In this document: positions 1 to 9,190 of the stretch, piece by piece | How the letters are laid out: each line of letters begins with the position of its first letter | How positions within the stretch are numbered: the stretch's first letter is position 1 | Assembly (NCBI GenBank): GCA_018064805.1 | Contig: JAGHUN010000012.1 | Span: 1 to 64,000 of the forward strand | Length of the DNA: 64,000 bases | From: Candidatus Colinaster scatohippi | GTDB taxonomy: Bacteria > Bacillota > Clostridia > Lachnospirales > Lachnospiraceae | Reading direction: 5' to 3' | Notes under the pieces: model-generated | The model's database searches: none | What the model was told of the DNA's origin: nothing | What the model saw: the letters and a program-made list of their open reading frames with translations, nothing else | Program-made: the position numbers and the translations under genes

Positions 1-3
1 TTT

Positions 4-702
4 CTATAGCATGTTTTGCATTCTACCATAATAATATTTAGAAAAAGCTGTCTTCTTCAAATTCACACCATCAAGTACTTCCTTTATATAATCCGGAAGA
101 ATTTCATCATATTTTACTTCCAGAATGTGTCGGCCTGACGGCAACACCGGTACCATTTGTGGATATTCATCAAAAAACTCCTCCACATTATTACAGCAAC
201 CGATATTTCTGTCAAAGGTAACTCTCACATTTCCTAATGGATCAACAAAAGCAGTTCTCTCATATTCTACAATACAGACAGGCCGCAGCTGCCTATATAT
301 CATTTCAGAACTGATTTTATCTTTTAAATAAGAATTTCCATCATTTTCGTTTCTCTCACCACTTCTGAAAATTGTCCCTTTTTCAAGAAGTATATCTGCC
401 TCTTCTTTCGATATCTCTACAGACTTTTTAGCTGTAAAACCATGCTTTTTACTTTTAAGCTCAAGATGGATCATATCCGAATTATTATTATATGTCCTAA
501 TTCGGAACTTTTCTCTATCATCCGAACCATTCTCGTTTTCAAAAAGACAGGTATCATACATATCATCGAAATATACGCTTCTAACAACATATGAAGCCCC
601 CGTAATATGCGAATCAAGTGAAACAAGCGGAACAAGTGATGTCAGCAAATATGCAATTTGTTCTTCTGTTACAAAATATTTTTGTTCTACTCTGTAGTCC
701 AT
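4..702 (-). CDS. VTC-domain (polyphosphate polymerase-like) protein
   Basis: The 232-residue protein matches the VTC domain, the tunnel-fold catalytic domain of inorganic polyphosphate polymerases. Visible family features are the N-terminal ExKY segment, the charged strands RxKFRIRTY and ELKSKKHG, VEYERTAF, VTFDR near the middle and ILEVKYDE near the end; in the family these basic and acidic residues line the phosphate tunnel. There is no membrane segment, so it is probably cytosolic or membrane-associated through a partner. It overlaps the end of the cotH-like gene by 16 bases and is the last complete gene of the operon in this window. In other Clostridia VTC proteins often sit beside CotH and a DUF4956 membrane protein, so a DUF4956 gene may follow outside the window. 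Polymerase activity is inferred, not shown. Confidence 0.8.
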   Translation of the reverse strand: MDYRVEQKYFVTEEQIAYLLTSLVPLVSLDSHITGASYVVRSVYFDDMYDTCLFENENGSDDREKFRIRTYNNNSDMIHLELKSKKHGFTAKKSVEISKEEADILLEKGTIFRSGERNENDGNSYLKDKISSEMIYRQLRPVCIVEYERTAFVDPLGNVRVTFDRNIGCCNNVEEFFDEYPQMVPVLPSGRHILEVKYDEILPDYIKEVLDGVNLKKTAFSKYYYGRMQNML

Positions 703-2225
703 ATCTTTGATAAATAATTCAATCGTTTGTTTAAAAAATCTGCAAGATAATCATATTCTGCTTTATCACCAATCATAAAGTTATTGCTTGCATACATATC
801 CTTCCATCTAATTGCGTCCATTGAAACTGATGGATGAAGCATATTGTAGTAAACAGTAATACTATTATCATTTAATTCATTTCCGTATGGTATAACTGCT
901 TTTCTAAATTCCTCACGTAGTATCTGCTGAAAATCATCTCTGTCATAAAGTTTGGCAAACCAGTTAGTTGAGGATGCCACTTCACCAAGCTTTGTCAGAT
1001 TACTATAATCTTCCTTACTGTATTCCATCCAATCAAGATAATTTCCAAGACTCATATCAAAATCCCAACCGGTCGAAATGCGTAGTCTTCCATCCACCAG
1101 ATCCGAATCCTTAAAGTAATATGTGCTTGAAACACCTGCATCATAATTCTTAAGTACTTCTTCAATAATATACCATTTTACAAAGCTTTCCATATCTATA
1201 TATTCCGATATGTCTTTTCCCGTATCCGGATTTATCCCATCCACCGACAATATAGCTTTTTCTATTTCATCAAAATAATTGGAAATATATTCTATTTCAT
1301 CAACGGAACAGTACTTTGGTGACTTAACGACAAAATACTCACCGCCATCAGTTGAAAAGCAGCTGACATTCTCGCCATATTCAGTCTCATATCTCTCAAC
1401 AAATTCACGCTCAATTATATATCCGCCTGTAATATCTGATGGATTCTGAAGCAGGTTCAGGGCCTTCTTTTTGGGGGTCTCATAGATATTTAATGAGTCA
1501 ACATTTGTCTTTTTATAAATCTCCTTCATTGTGGTTTCCAAATCGGCAATATCTATTCTGCCACGACCAACCTCTACGGCAGGCGCCAGATAATAATTAC
1601 CCATATAGTCACCATCTATATAAAGATCCGAAAACAGACCTGAATTGCTACCTGCTATATTTAATCGCTGCTCTAGCTGTCGCCCGATTTCATTACGCAG
1701 GCATGTCGGATCGGATGCATTGGCAATGAGCGCATAGCTATGACCCGCTGCCAGCCCATATATACTAACTTCCTTTTCAAAATATAAAGTAAAGGATTTT
1801 TTGTCCCAACTGTTCCAGGAATAATTACCTCTTCCTTTAATATATTTCAGTCCACCCCGGATAATAAGATCTCCATCCTTACTGTATACCCTCATTTTAC
1901 CGGGTTCTTTGTAATTCTTATCACTATATATATTATTAATATCTGATGACCTTGTATTTATAAAAATTGACGGTATATTTTCCGATTTCATTACTACCGG
2001 ATTAAGTGCTTTAACCAGTCGCTTCTTTTCAGTAGCATTCACATCTGCATAAGATGGCAGGAAAAGATATTGTCCATCTTCATTTTCATATATATTTATT
2101 GTTTCATTTCCTACTCTTATTCCTAATTCTATTTTCTCACTGCTACCTCGTACAACAATCAAAGCGCCGAGAACAATTACTGAAATTATCAGAGTAATCA
2201 ATTTAATGACTGCATATTTTTTCAT
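687..2225 (-). CDS. CotH-family secreted kinase-like protein
   Basis: This 512-residue protein has an N-terminal membrane anchor (about residues 7-25) and then an extracellular CotH domain. Family marks are GRGNYSW followed by KKSFTLYF, the block CLRNEIGRQL, and the acidic motif GWDFDMSLGN, which in CotH kinases contributes metal-binding aspartates. CotH of Bacillus is an atypical protein kinase with a reduced kinase fold that phosphorylates spore-coat proteins; secreted relatives in Clostridia occur with polysaccharide genes and VTC proteins. The ATG directly follows the stop codon of the upstream YfhO gene (TAA then ATG), so translation is probably coupled. Its substrate here is unknown; a cell-surface protein or glycan is an inference from context. 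Confidence 0.85.
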   Translation of the reverse strand: MKKYAVIKLITLIISVIVLGALIVVRGSSEKIELGIRVGNETINIYENEDGQYLFLPSYADVNATEKKRLVKALNPVVMKSENIPSIFINTRSSDINNIYSDKNYKEPGKMRVYSKDGDLIIRGGLKYIKGRGNYSWNSWDKKSFTLYFEKEVSIYGLAAGHSYALIANASDPTCLRNEIGRQLEQRLNIAGSNSGLFSDLYIDGDYMGNYYLAPAVEVGRGRIDIADLETTMKEIYKKTNVDSLNIYETPKKKALNLLQNPSDITGGYIIEREFVERYETEYGENVSCFSTDGGEYFVVKSPKYCSVDEIEYISNYFDEIEKAILSVDGINPDTGKDISEYIDMESFVKWYIIEEVLKNYDAGVSSTYYFKDSDLVDGRLRISTGWDFDMSLGNYLDWMEYSKEDYSNLTKLGEVASSTNWFAKLYDRDDFQQILREEFRKAVIPYGNELNDNSITVYYNMLHPSVSMDAIRWKDMYASNNFMIGDKAEYDYLADFLNKRLNYLSKIWTTE

Positions 2226-4859
2226 TTAATGCTTAAGTAATCCTTTTTTGTCTATAACTATATAAATTGCCAATATCGCTAATGTAACCAGGGTAACTAT
2301 CAGCCCGGCAATAAATCCCTTAGGAATAAAATACATATCTACCATTCCGGCTTCACCCGTTGGAATATACATAAGTGCACCATAAATACACAAGGGTTCT
2401 ATCTTTTTACCATTAATTCTTATATGCCAGCCTTCCTCATAAGGAATAGACGTAAATACACCATCACCGGATGGAACCTCAATTTTAAGATGTGATGAAC
2501 TGATTTTTGATACTGTAGCCTTTGAAGAATTCTGTCCACTGACAGCTATGTCATATATCTTAGAAAGCTCCTCAATATTCTCGGTTACAAATAATGGTTT
2601 ACCAAATTCCGGATTATCACCCTCAACTACTATCTTTATTGTCAATTTTTCCGATGTATCATAATTGCCCAGCTTAAGAACCTTATAACACGCACTGTTA
2701 CAGTATCCCGTAAGCAGTTCTCCATTTTTATAGATGACCATATTCTGCACAAGACCCGAAAGTCCATCTATATACATATACATTTCACCATTGCAAACCG
2801 GACTAATCTCATATTCACGGATAGCATTTCCATCCTCTGAATACTCATTTAGTGTAACATCAGCATCAACAAAAATATCCGCTTCTTCACCAATGACCCT
2901 TCCAAACAGCTCCTCCTGAAGTTTAAATGGATTCCTGTCTATTTTCTGAGGATTATCTATGTTGTCAACATCATCATATTTGAAGTTTCTTACACCAAGA
3001 GCAACCGGCAGCGCATAACTATTCTCATACATCATAACTCTGTCAGATGACAAGTCTCTTCGTAATACATATGCCGGGTGCATAATGGATTCATCTTCTG
3101 TCATCAGATACTTTACCCCAAGCATACTGTCCATTGTGACAGTATTGTCATTTCCATAATGTGTATATAGTCCATCATCATTATATCCACATCTCTGAAG
3201 GAAATAACGAACATATGTCATTCCAGCCGAACTATAATGCGTAACTCCATTGAAGCCATACATCATGCACTCATTCTGCTGTCTTGGAGTCTGGCTTTCC
3301 ATTCTATAAAAGGAACTATCCGCAGCCTTAACCTTGTTAACTGCCTCCTCTGTCCTTATAATTTTATCGCCGAATTCAGATACCTTCTCACATTTCATCG
3401 CAACAAACGGATATGTAAATGCTGCGTTTACTGTAAGTTCGCATACAAGCACACCCAGAATAGCAAGAACCGAAACCGTTCGCATCCTTAGTTTAACTGC
3501 AATAGCAATCAATCCTGCACCTATAACTAACAGTACCAAATTAATTAATATCATTTTTTTATTTACATACTCATAATCACCAAATGCAATTATTGCCATA
3601 ATTACTAAAATAATCACACCAACAACTGCAATCGAAGTAAGTGAAATCTGCTTACGTTCCTCTTTATCCGGCGAAATATCACTAATTTCTGCAAGAAAAC
3701 TACAAGCACACACAAGCATCATAAATACACATAAGGGTGCCTGACGATATGGATGTCCTGATGGTTCCATACCTGCATGCCAGAACAGGTTGACAATATC
3801 CAGGCAAAACGATACAAGGAAGATTATCCCCATAACTGCAAATGCCAGTTTCTCCCTGATTTCTATTTTATGGCTGGCAAAAAAGAGACCAAACAGAATC
3901 AAAATTATAATTCCGCAATACAACTGCGGAAGACCAAATCTTGGCTGTATGACATCATATGCTAAAAACAGGGTCTTACTAAGTACATCCGTGGGCATAA
4001 GATTCTTACCGGTTGTCTCAAGTCCCAGCTGAAAAATATCCTTAGGACTATTAAAGAGCTCAAGAAGGGTTGGTAACAGCACTGCCATATCAATTAATAC
4101 CGGAATAATAGTAGCAACAGCGACACGCAAAATCCCCTTTACAGGATGATTATCCTTTCTTACAAAAAGAATCATAAGTGTCCACAAGCCTACGAATATC
4201 AGCACCTGATATGTAATGTAATAATTGAAAAGCAGAAGTAGCATAATACTTATGCTATATCCAAGCATTTTAGTGTCGGGACCTATATTATTGCTTTCAA
4301 GCATCTTTTCCAGAAAATAAATTACAATCGGAACTGATATTACAACATCTGTCCACATCATATTCATACTCTGTGCAATAAGGAAACCTGAAAAAGCCCA
4401 TGCCACTGATACAATCCATATATATCTGCCTACTTTATAGCCGCGTTTTTGACATATATACCACTGTAGAAACATATCCATAATCACTGCACCAAGCACT
4501 AATGTTATCCCAATAATCAGACTTACAGCAATCGGAAAAGCCGGCTCATCAAAAAAACAGAATATCACAAAAAGTGGATTGCTTAGATAATATATGAAAA
4601 AACCAATAGTCCCTGAGCCAAGAGCTGTACTAAATGAATAAAACACATTATTCTGTCCGGCATATATGGTCTTCAAGTACGAATAGAAGTCAACATACTG
4701 TCGCTTCAAATCATACATAATCCATGTGTTCTCACCAAATGGAGCTATTCTGCATACTACAAGAAGTGCTATGTACATTAACAGAACAAGCACGCCCGCA
4801 ATGCAGGCGTGCCAATATTTATTTGTTACCTTCTCTGACAAGGTTAGACTCTTCATCAT
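2226..4859 (-). CDS. YfhO-family membrane protein (GT-C-like), copy 2
   Basis: A large multi-span protein of about 877 residues with roughly a dozen hydrophobic segments, a long extracytoplasmic domain after about residue 500 and a final membrane segment. It is a clear paralogue of the next upstream gene: both carry PFGxNTW, DxKRQYVDFYS and the GSGxIGF segment in the N-terminal loop, and RQQN and GVTHYSSAG in the outer domain. YfhO proteins (Bacillus YfhO, Listeria GtlB) are GT-C-type enzymes that transfer sugars from undecaprenyl phosphate to surface polymers. I placed the start at an internal ATG (4859) because GAGG lies six bases before it; several ATG codons cluster here. The start overlaps the end of the upstream gene by about 41 bases. 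Confidence 0.85.
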   Translation of the reverse strand: MMKSLTLSEKVTNKYWHACIAGVLVLLMYIALLVVCRIAPFGENTWIMYDLKRQYVDFYSYLKTIYAGQNNVFYSFSTALGSGTIGFFIYYLSNPLFVIFCFFDEPAFPIAVSLIIGITLVLGAVIMDMFLQWYICQKRGYKVGRYIWIVSVAWAFSGFLIAQSMNMMWTDVVISVPIVIYFLEKMLESNNIGPDTKMLGYSISIMLLLLFNYYITYQVLIFVGLWTLMILFVRKDNHPVKGILRVAVATIIPVLIDMAVLLPTLLELFNSPKDIFQLGLETTGKNLMPTDVLSKTLFLAYDVIQPRFGLPQLYCGIIILILFGLFFASHKIEIREKLAFAVMGIIFLVSFCLDIVNLFWHAGMEPSGHPYRQAPLCVFMMLVCACSFLAEISDISPDKEERKQISLTSIAVVGVIILVIMAIIAFGDYEYVNKKMILINLVLLVIGAGLIAIAVKLRMRTVSVLAILGVLVCELTVNAAFTYPFVAMKCEKVSEFGDKIIRTEEAVNKVKAADSSFYRMESQTPRQQNECMMYGFNGVTHYSSAGMTYVRYFLQRCGYNDDGLYTHYGNDNTVTMDSMLGVKYLMTEDESIMHPAYVLRRDLSSDRVMMYENSYALPVALGVRNFKYDDVDNIDNPQKIDRNPFKLQEELFGRVIGEEADIFVDADVTLNEYSEDGNAIREYEISPVCNGEMYMYIDGLSGLVQNMVIYKNGELLTGYCNSACYKVLKLGNYDTSEKLTIKIVVEGDNPEFGKPLFVTENIEELSKIYDIAVSGQNSSKATVSKISSSHLKIEVPSGDGVFTSIPYEEGWHIRINGKKIEPLCIYGALMYIPTGEAGMVDMYFIPKGFIAGLIVTLVTLAILAIYIVIDKKGLLKH

Positions 4860-7452
4860 CTTCATCCTCATATTCAAAGTAGTCCGCTTCTGTTATCCTA
4901 AGTCTGGCCACAAGCAGGATTATAAGAACAGATAATCCTGTTACACATATACCAAGAATTAACCCTTCCGGAATATATGTCATTTCTATCTCTATATTTT
5001 CGCCCGGTTCAAGCTCTACCATTTGTATTGCTTCCGTTACGGGTATATATATCAATGAATCATAGGCCTCTTTAGGTTGAACCTTAGTTCCTGCAACCTT
5101 AATCTTCCATCCCTTTTCAAATGGAATCGTTGTAAAGATTCCTATCTGACCGCTTATTTCATCCCCAACCGTATAAGCACTGTCAACAGTCATTTTAAGA
5201 TGAGAAGAACTTATTTTATCTACACTTGCAAATCTTGATGAGACAGCATTATACGCTGCTGCAAGTGCTTCTGTATTCTCTGTCATAAAAAGAGTGGCAC
5301 CTATCTCATCTGCTTCATCTGCCTTAATTCGAACATATATTGTCTCACCCTTTTCATAATATCCGAGATCTATAACCTTAAGGCAGGAATTATTGCCATA
5401 GTAGCTGATAAATTCATCATTGAGATATATTTCCATATTATCAAAGTCATCAACAATATCTGCAACATAGAAATACATATCGCCACTCATCGCAGCTGTC
5501 ACTTCATATTCAATTTCCGGTCTGCCGGATATTATTTCCCTCTCGATTGTTTCGGCCGGTTCAAATATCTCAACCAATTCACCTGCAAGTCGTGTATATA
5601 TCTCCTCCTGGAAAGAGAATGGATCCATACTCTCACCACTCATCTCACGATATACGCCGATTCCTATAGGTAAAGCATAGGGATTCCGATAAGCCTGAAT
5701 ATCTCCATCTACAACCAGCTCATAATCTTTATGCATTCTGCCGGCATGAGCAGCATCCGTAAGCAGATATTTTACACCCAGAATAGAGTCTGCCGTCTGT
5801 GTATTATCATACCCATAATCTGTATATAATCCATCATCGTTATAGCCCATTTTCCGTAACATATTACGGACATATACGAGTCCTGCAGAACTATAATGTG
5901 TAACGCCGTTATACATAAACATCATGCTGTCATTCTGCTGTCTTGGAGACCAGCTGTCCATTCTATAGAACGAGCCGTCCAAGGCCTTAACAGCATTAAC
6001 AGTTTTTTCAATAGAACTAATTGTTTCCGCAAACTCTGTCGCCGTCTCCTGCTGCATTGATTCCATTTTGTGAATATATACTGCATTGACACCAAGATCC
6101 GCAAACTGAACACATAACAGCATCATGCAGACTGCCATCGTCACAAGTCTCTTTTTTGACAAAAGAAGTAGTATAAGCAAAACAAAAACCAAAGCAAAAC
6201 CTGCATAGTTAATCCATATTTTCCACTTATACATATATGATGCCGGTATACTAAATGCATAATACATTGCAGCCAGTACGACACCAAGTGCAATAGCCAG
6301 TCGTGGCAGTGTTATTCCTTCACTAATCTCCTGAAGACTCCTGCAGGCACAAACAATCATTACAAATACACACATTATAGCCTGTCTGTATGGATAGCCC
6401 GAAGGCTCCATTCCGGCATGCCATATCAGATTAAGTTCCTCATTTACAAAAGATGCAACGAAGAAAGCCAGCAATATAAACATGGATAATTTCTCTGAAA
6501 TCTTTATCCTTTTATTAAGGAAAAAGAGGATAACCAAGACAAGCATAAGCATTCCACAGAATACCATTGGCGACCCCCAGTATATCTCAAGAGAATCATA
6601 AGAAAGAGAAAACAGCTTGCATACAACCTGACGAACCGAAATATCATTATGTGCAATCATCAGGCTCTCATCTGTTATATCCTTAGGACTATTTTTGAGT
6701 TCAAGGAAGGTTGGGATAAGTACTATAGCATCCAGTCCCGCACCGGCAACCGTAGCCATTCCAAGCCTAAAAATAGCCTGCGAAGGATTTTTTTCCTTAC
6801 GTGCTATCATCCTTATAATGAACCAGAAAAGTACAAATATAAGAACCATATATGATATATAGTAATTAAGGAAAAGAATTGCAGCTACCGACAGAATATA
6901 TCCCATCAGCTTGCCACCATCCAAAAGTCGCTCTGTCATTATCATAACAACCGGCATAAGAATGATAACATCAAGCCACATTATATTCATTGAATTGGCA
7001 ATTACAAAACCACAAAAACTGTATGTTACTGCGCAGAGATAGGATCCCTTACCACAATACTTCTGAAGAAATACATCCATTGCTGATGATGCACTGGCAA
7101 GCTTAAGGCCTATTACAATTGTAATAGCAAGCGGCATCAACTCATTTGGAAACATAACAATCAGTAGCAAAAAAGGACTTGCAAGATAATAAGTGCAGAA
7201 GCCTATTATTCCGGATCCCAGAGTTGTGCTGAACGAATAAAATACATTATTATCACCGGCCAGTATATGTCTGTAAAAGGAATAAAAATCCACATACTGA
7301 CGTTTCATATCATAGCTAACCCAAGTATTATCACCAAATGGTGTCATTTGACACAACCATACTACAATCGTGTACATAACAATTGTAATTATGCCTGACA
7401 CAATATAATGCGGTATATTTAGTTTTTTCTTCTCAGAATTAACAGCTACCAT
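4819..7452 (-). CDS. YfhO-family membrane protein (GT-C-like), copy 1
   Basis: This protein of about 877 residues has the YfhO layout: an N-terminal membrane segment, an outer loop with PFGDNTW and KRQYVDFYS, many more spans, an extracytoplasmic beta-rich domain and a last span. Its C-terminus is a short, strongly acidic cytoplasmic tail (YFEYEDEDDEE) encoded where the next gene begins. In the known three-part glycosylation systems YfhO takes the sugar from a polyprenyl-phosphate sugar made by a GT2 enzyme; such a GT2 gene lies directly upstream. The ATG at 7452 is preferred over a TTG two codons earlier because AGGGAAG lies nine bases before it, inside the upstream stop region. The acceptor is unknown. 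Confidence 0.85.
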   Translation of the reverse strand: MVAVNSEKKKLNIPHYIVSGIITIVMYTIVVWLCQMTPFGDNTWVSYDMKRQYVDFYSFYRHILAGDNNVFYSFSTTLGSGIIGFCTYYLASPFLLLIVMFPNELMPLAITIVIGLKLASASSAMDVFLQKYCGKGSYLCAVTYSFCGFVIANSMNIMWLDVIILMPVVMIMTERLLDGGKLMGYILSVAAILFLNYYISYMVLIFVLFWFIIRMIARKEKNPSQAIFRLGMATVAGAGLDAIVLIPTFLELKNSPKDITDESLMIAHNDISVRQVVCKLFSLSYDSLEIYWGSPMVFCGMLMLVLVILFFLNKRIKISEKLSMFILLAFFVASFVNEELNLIWHAGMEPSGYPYRQAIMCVFVMIVCACRSLQEISEGITLPRLAIALGVVLAAMYYAFSIPASYMYKWKIWINYAGFALVFVLLILLLLSKKRLVTMAVCMMLLCVQFADLGVNAVYIHKMESMQQETATEFAETISSIEKTVNAVKALDGSFYRMDSWSPRQQNDSMMFMYNGVTHYSSAGLVYVRNMLRKMGYNDDGLYTDYGYDNTQTADSILGVKYLLTDAAHAGRMHKDYELVVDGDIQAYRNPYALPIGIGVYREMSGESMDPFSFQEEIYTRLAGELVEIFEPAETIEREIISGRPEIEYEVTAAMSGDMYFYVADIVDDFDNMEIYLNDEFISYYGNNSCLKVIDLGYYEKGETIYVRIKADEADEIGATLFMTENTEALAAAYNAVSSRFASVDKISSSHLKMTVDSAYTVGDEISGQIGIFTTIPFEKGWKIKVAGTKVQPKEAYDSLIYIPVTEAIQMVELEPGENIEIEMTYIPEGLILGICVTGLSVLIILLVARLRITEADYFEYEDEDDEESNLVREGNK

Positions 7453-7458
7453 TTTCAA

Positions 7459-8202
7459 TCACTTCCCTACTTTTCGATTGATTTCACTCAAATCAGATAA
7501 TGCCCTTATTCCAATTCTTACTATTTTTGCAGGATTAATACTATTAATTCCCCCCTGCCTTGGTCTGAAGGATATAGGAACAAAGCGCATATTTATCCTT
7601 TTATTATTATTTATTTTTCCCTTGGCCATTTTACCCCAAATGCCAGTTAACGCAATATTAGTTAAACTATATCCTTCCGGAATATAGTCCATAGCAACTT
7701 TTAAGGATTCCGCCTTCATAAGTCTGTACGGTGTATTCACATCTTCTACTCTTACCTTGAATATAATCAGAACCACCAATCGTACAAAAGCGGAAATGAC
7801 CACTCTTGCTATTCCATCCTCACGCCTTTTTCTATTTCCTATCTGAACATCGTATTCTTTGCGCGCCTCGTAAAACTGCTCAAACTCAGACGCAAAGGTC
7901 TGTCCATCCGAATCGGTTTGAAAAATATACTCTGCACCTTTTTCAAGTGCATATTTATAGCCTGCATAAATACTTGATCCGTGCCCACCGTTTTTTTTGC
8001 TGATGACCTCCAAAAACTCTCTTTCTATTTTTTCGTTTTCACAAATTTCAAGAGTTTCATCACTACTGCCGTCATCTACAATCACAAGTCTTGAACGTCC
8101 ATCCGAATTGTATTTTTCTATTATTTCATACCACTCTTTTATTGTTGTTGCTATATTCTCTGCTTCATTATACGCAGGAATAACAATATATAAAGAATCC
8201 AT
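7459..8202 (-). CDS. GT2 glycosyltransferase, polyprenyl-phosphate sugar synthase-like
   Basis: A 247-residue GT-A enzyme with the nucleotide-sugar binding motif VDDGSSDET and the metal-binding TDSDG about 95 residues in. Length and pattern resemble dolichol-phosphate mannose synthase (DPM1) and related enzymes that load a sugar on a polyprenyl phosphate. It has one hydrophobic stretch (about residues 132-148) but lacks the two C-terminal transmembrane helices of GtrB-type enzymes. It lies immediately upstream of two YfhO genes, which is the CsbB/YfhO-type pairing expected for extracytoplasmic glycosylation. The donor sugar cannot be read from the sequence. Confidence 0.8.
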   Translation of the reverse strand: MDSLYIVIPAYNEAENIATTIKEWYEIIEKYNSDGRSRLVIVDDGSSDETLEICENEKIEREFLEVISKKNGGHGSSIYAGYKYALEKGAEYIFQTDSDGQTFASEFEQFYEARKEYDVQIGNRKRREDGIARVVISAFVRLVVLIIFKVRVEDVNTPYRLMKAESLKVAMDYIPEGYSLTNIALTGIWGKMAKGKINNNKRINMRFVPISFRPRQGGINSINPAKIVRIGIRALSDLSEINRKVGK

Positions 8203-8203
8203 A

Positions 8204-9184
8204 TTACAATCTAATTGCCTTGTGTATTTTCCTTGTGCATACAGGTGCCACTGTAAGTAGTATCAAATAAATCTTGTTTTTTACAGTCAACCTGCTATTA
8301 AACAGCATTCTTCCAAAGTTCTTCCTTAAATATCCGACTACATTTCTGTAAAATATATTATCCTTCTTCATTTGCGATATAGGAATATGAAGCATATAGT
8401 CCAGGCGCTGATATAGGGCAAATCTTTTGGCAACAGGGGCAAGGTTCGGATAACTGCCACCTATAAGCTTCTCTGCATAATCCGCATTATCCACAATATC
8501 TATAAATACCCTGCTAAAGTCTTCGCTGTCAGCTCTTCTGCTGTTACTCCCTATTCTATAGAAAACATGATAGCTTTGATTAGGAAGAATAACATATTCC
8601 GGTATTTTTTCAAGCATTTGCATAAGAAGGAAAAAATCCTCATTAAGCTTGCCTTCAGGAAATCTCAAGCCATCAAACAATGACACATCTGTCAGTCTTG
8701 TGCAAAAACTACAATCCCCACGATGCATAAGAAGTTCTTCTATCTGCCACAGATTAGTTACCACCATCACCTCTTTAGGAGGAATACATACATCCGGTCT
8801 TCTGTTTCCTGATATATCAATCTCATCCCTCGATATCTGCGCCATTGGTACATTGTACTTCTTAATGGCATTAAGCATTAACTCAACATAGTCACTGTCT
8901 ATATAATCATCACTATCTACAAATCCCAGATATTTTCCATTAGCATTATCAATTCCGAGATTGCGCGCACTTGACGAACCACCATTTTCCTTGTGGAACA
9001 CAACAATTCTTCCATCCTCTTTTGCAAGTTCATCACACACTGCTCCGGTACCATCAGTGGACCCATCATCTACAAGAATTATCTCAAGATTACTATAGGT
9101 CTGACCACATACCGATCTGACACATCTCTCAAGATATTCGCGCTCTATATTATAAATTGGAATAATTATTGTAACTAAATCCAT
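8204..9184 (-). CDS. GT2 family glycosyltransferase
   Basis: This 326-residue protein begins directly with a GT-A fold: IIIPIYNIE, then VDDGSTDGT for the nucleotide and VDSDDYID as the DxD metal motif at about residues 92-99. The C-terminal third is basic and hydrophobic (KNKIYLILLTVAP), probably a membrane-associating tail. It probably adds one sugar to the lipid-linked repeat unit on the inner face of the membrane. It ends one base before the next gene of the operon, and the upstream GT4 gene ends six bases before its start. Donor and linkage cannot be assigned. Confidence 0.85.
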   Translation of the reverse strand: MDLVTIIIPIYNIEREYLERCVRSVCGQTYSNLEIILVDDGSTDGTGAVCDELAKEDGRIVVFHKENGGSSSARNLGIDNANGKYLGFVDSDDYIDSDYVELMLNAIKKYNVPMAQISRDEIDISGNRRPDVCIPPKEVMVVTNLWQIEELLMHRGDCSFCTRLTDVSLFDGLRFPEGKLNEDFFLLMQMLEKIPEYVILPNQSYHVFYRIGSNSRRADSEDFSRVFIDIVDNADYAEKLIGGSYPNLAPVAKRFALYQRLDYMLHIPISQMKKDNIFYRNVVGYLRKNFGRMLFNSRLTVKNKIYLILLTVAPVCTRKIHKAIRL

Positions 9185-9190
9185 TCCCTG

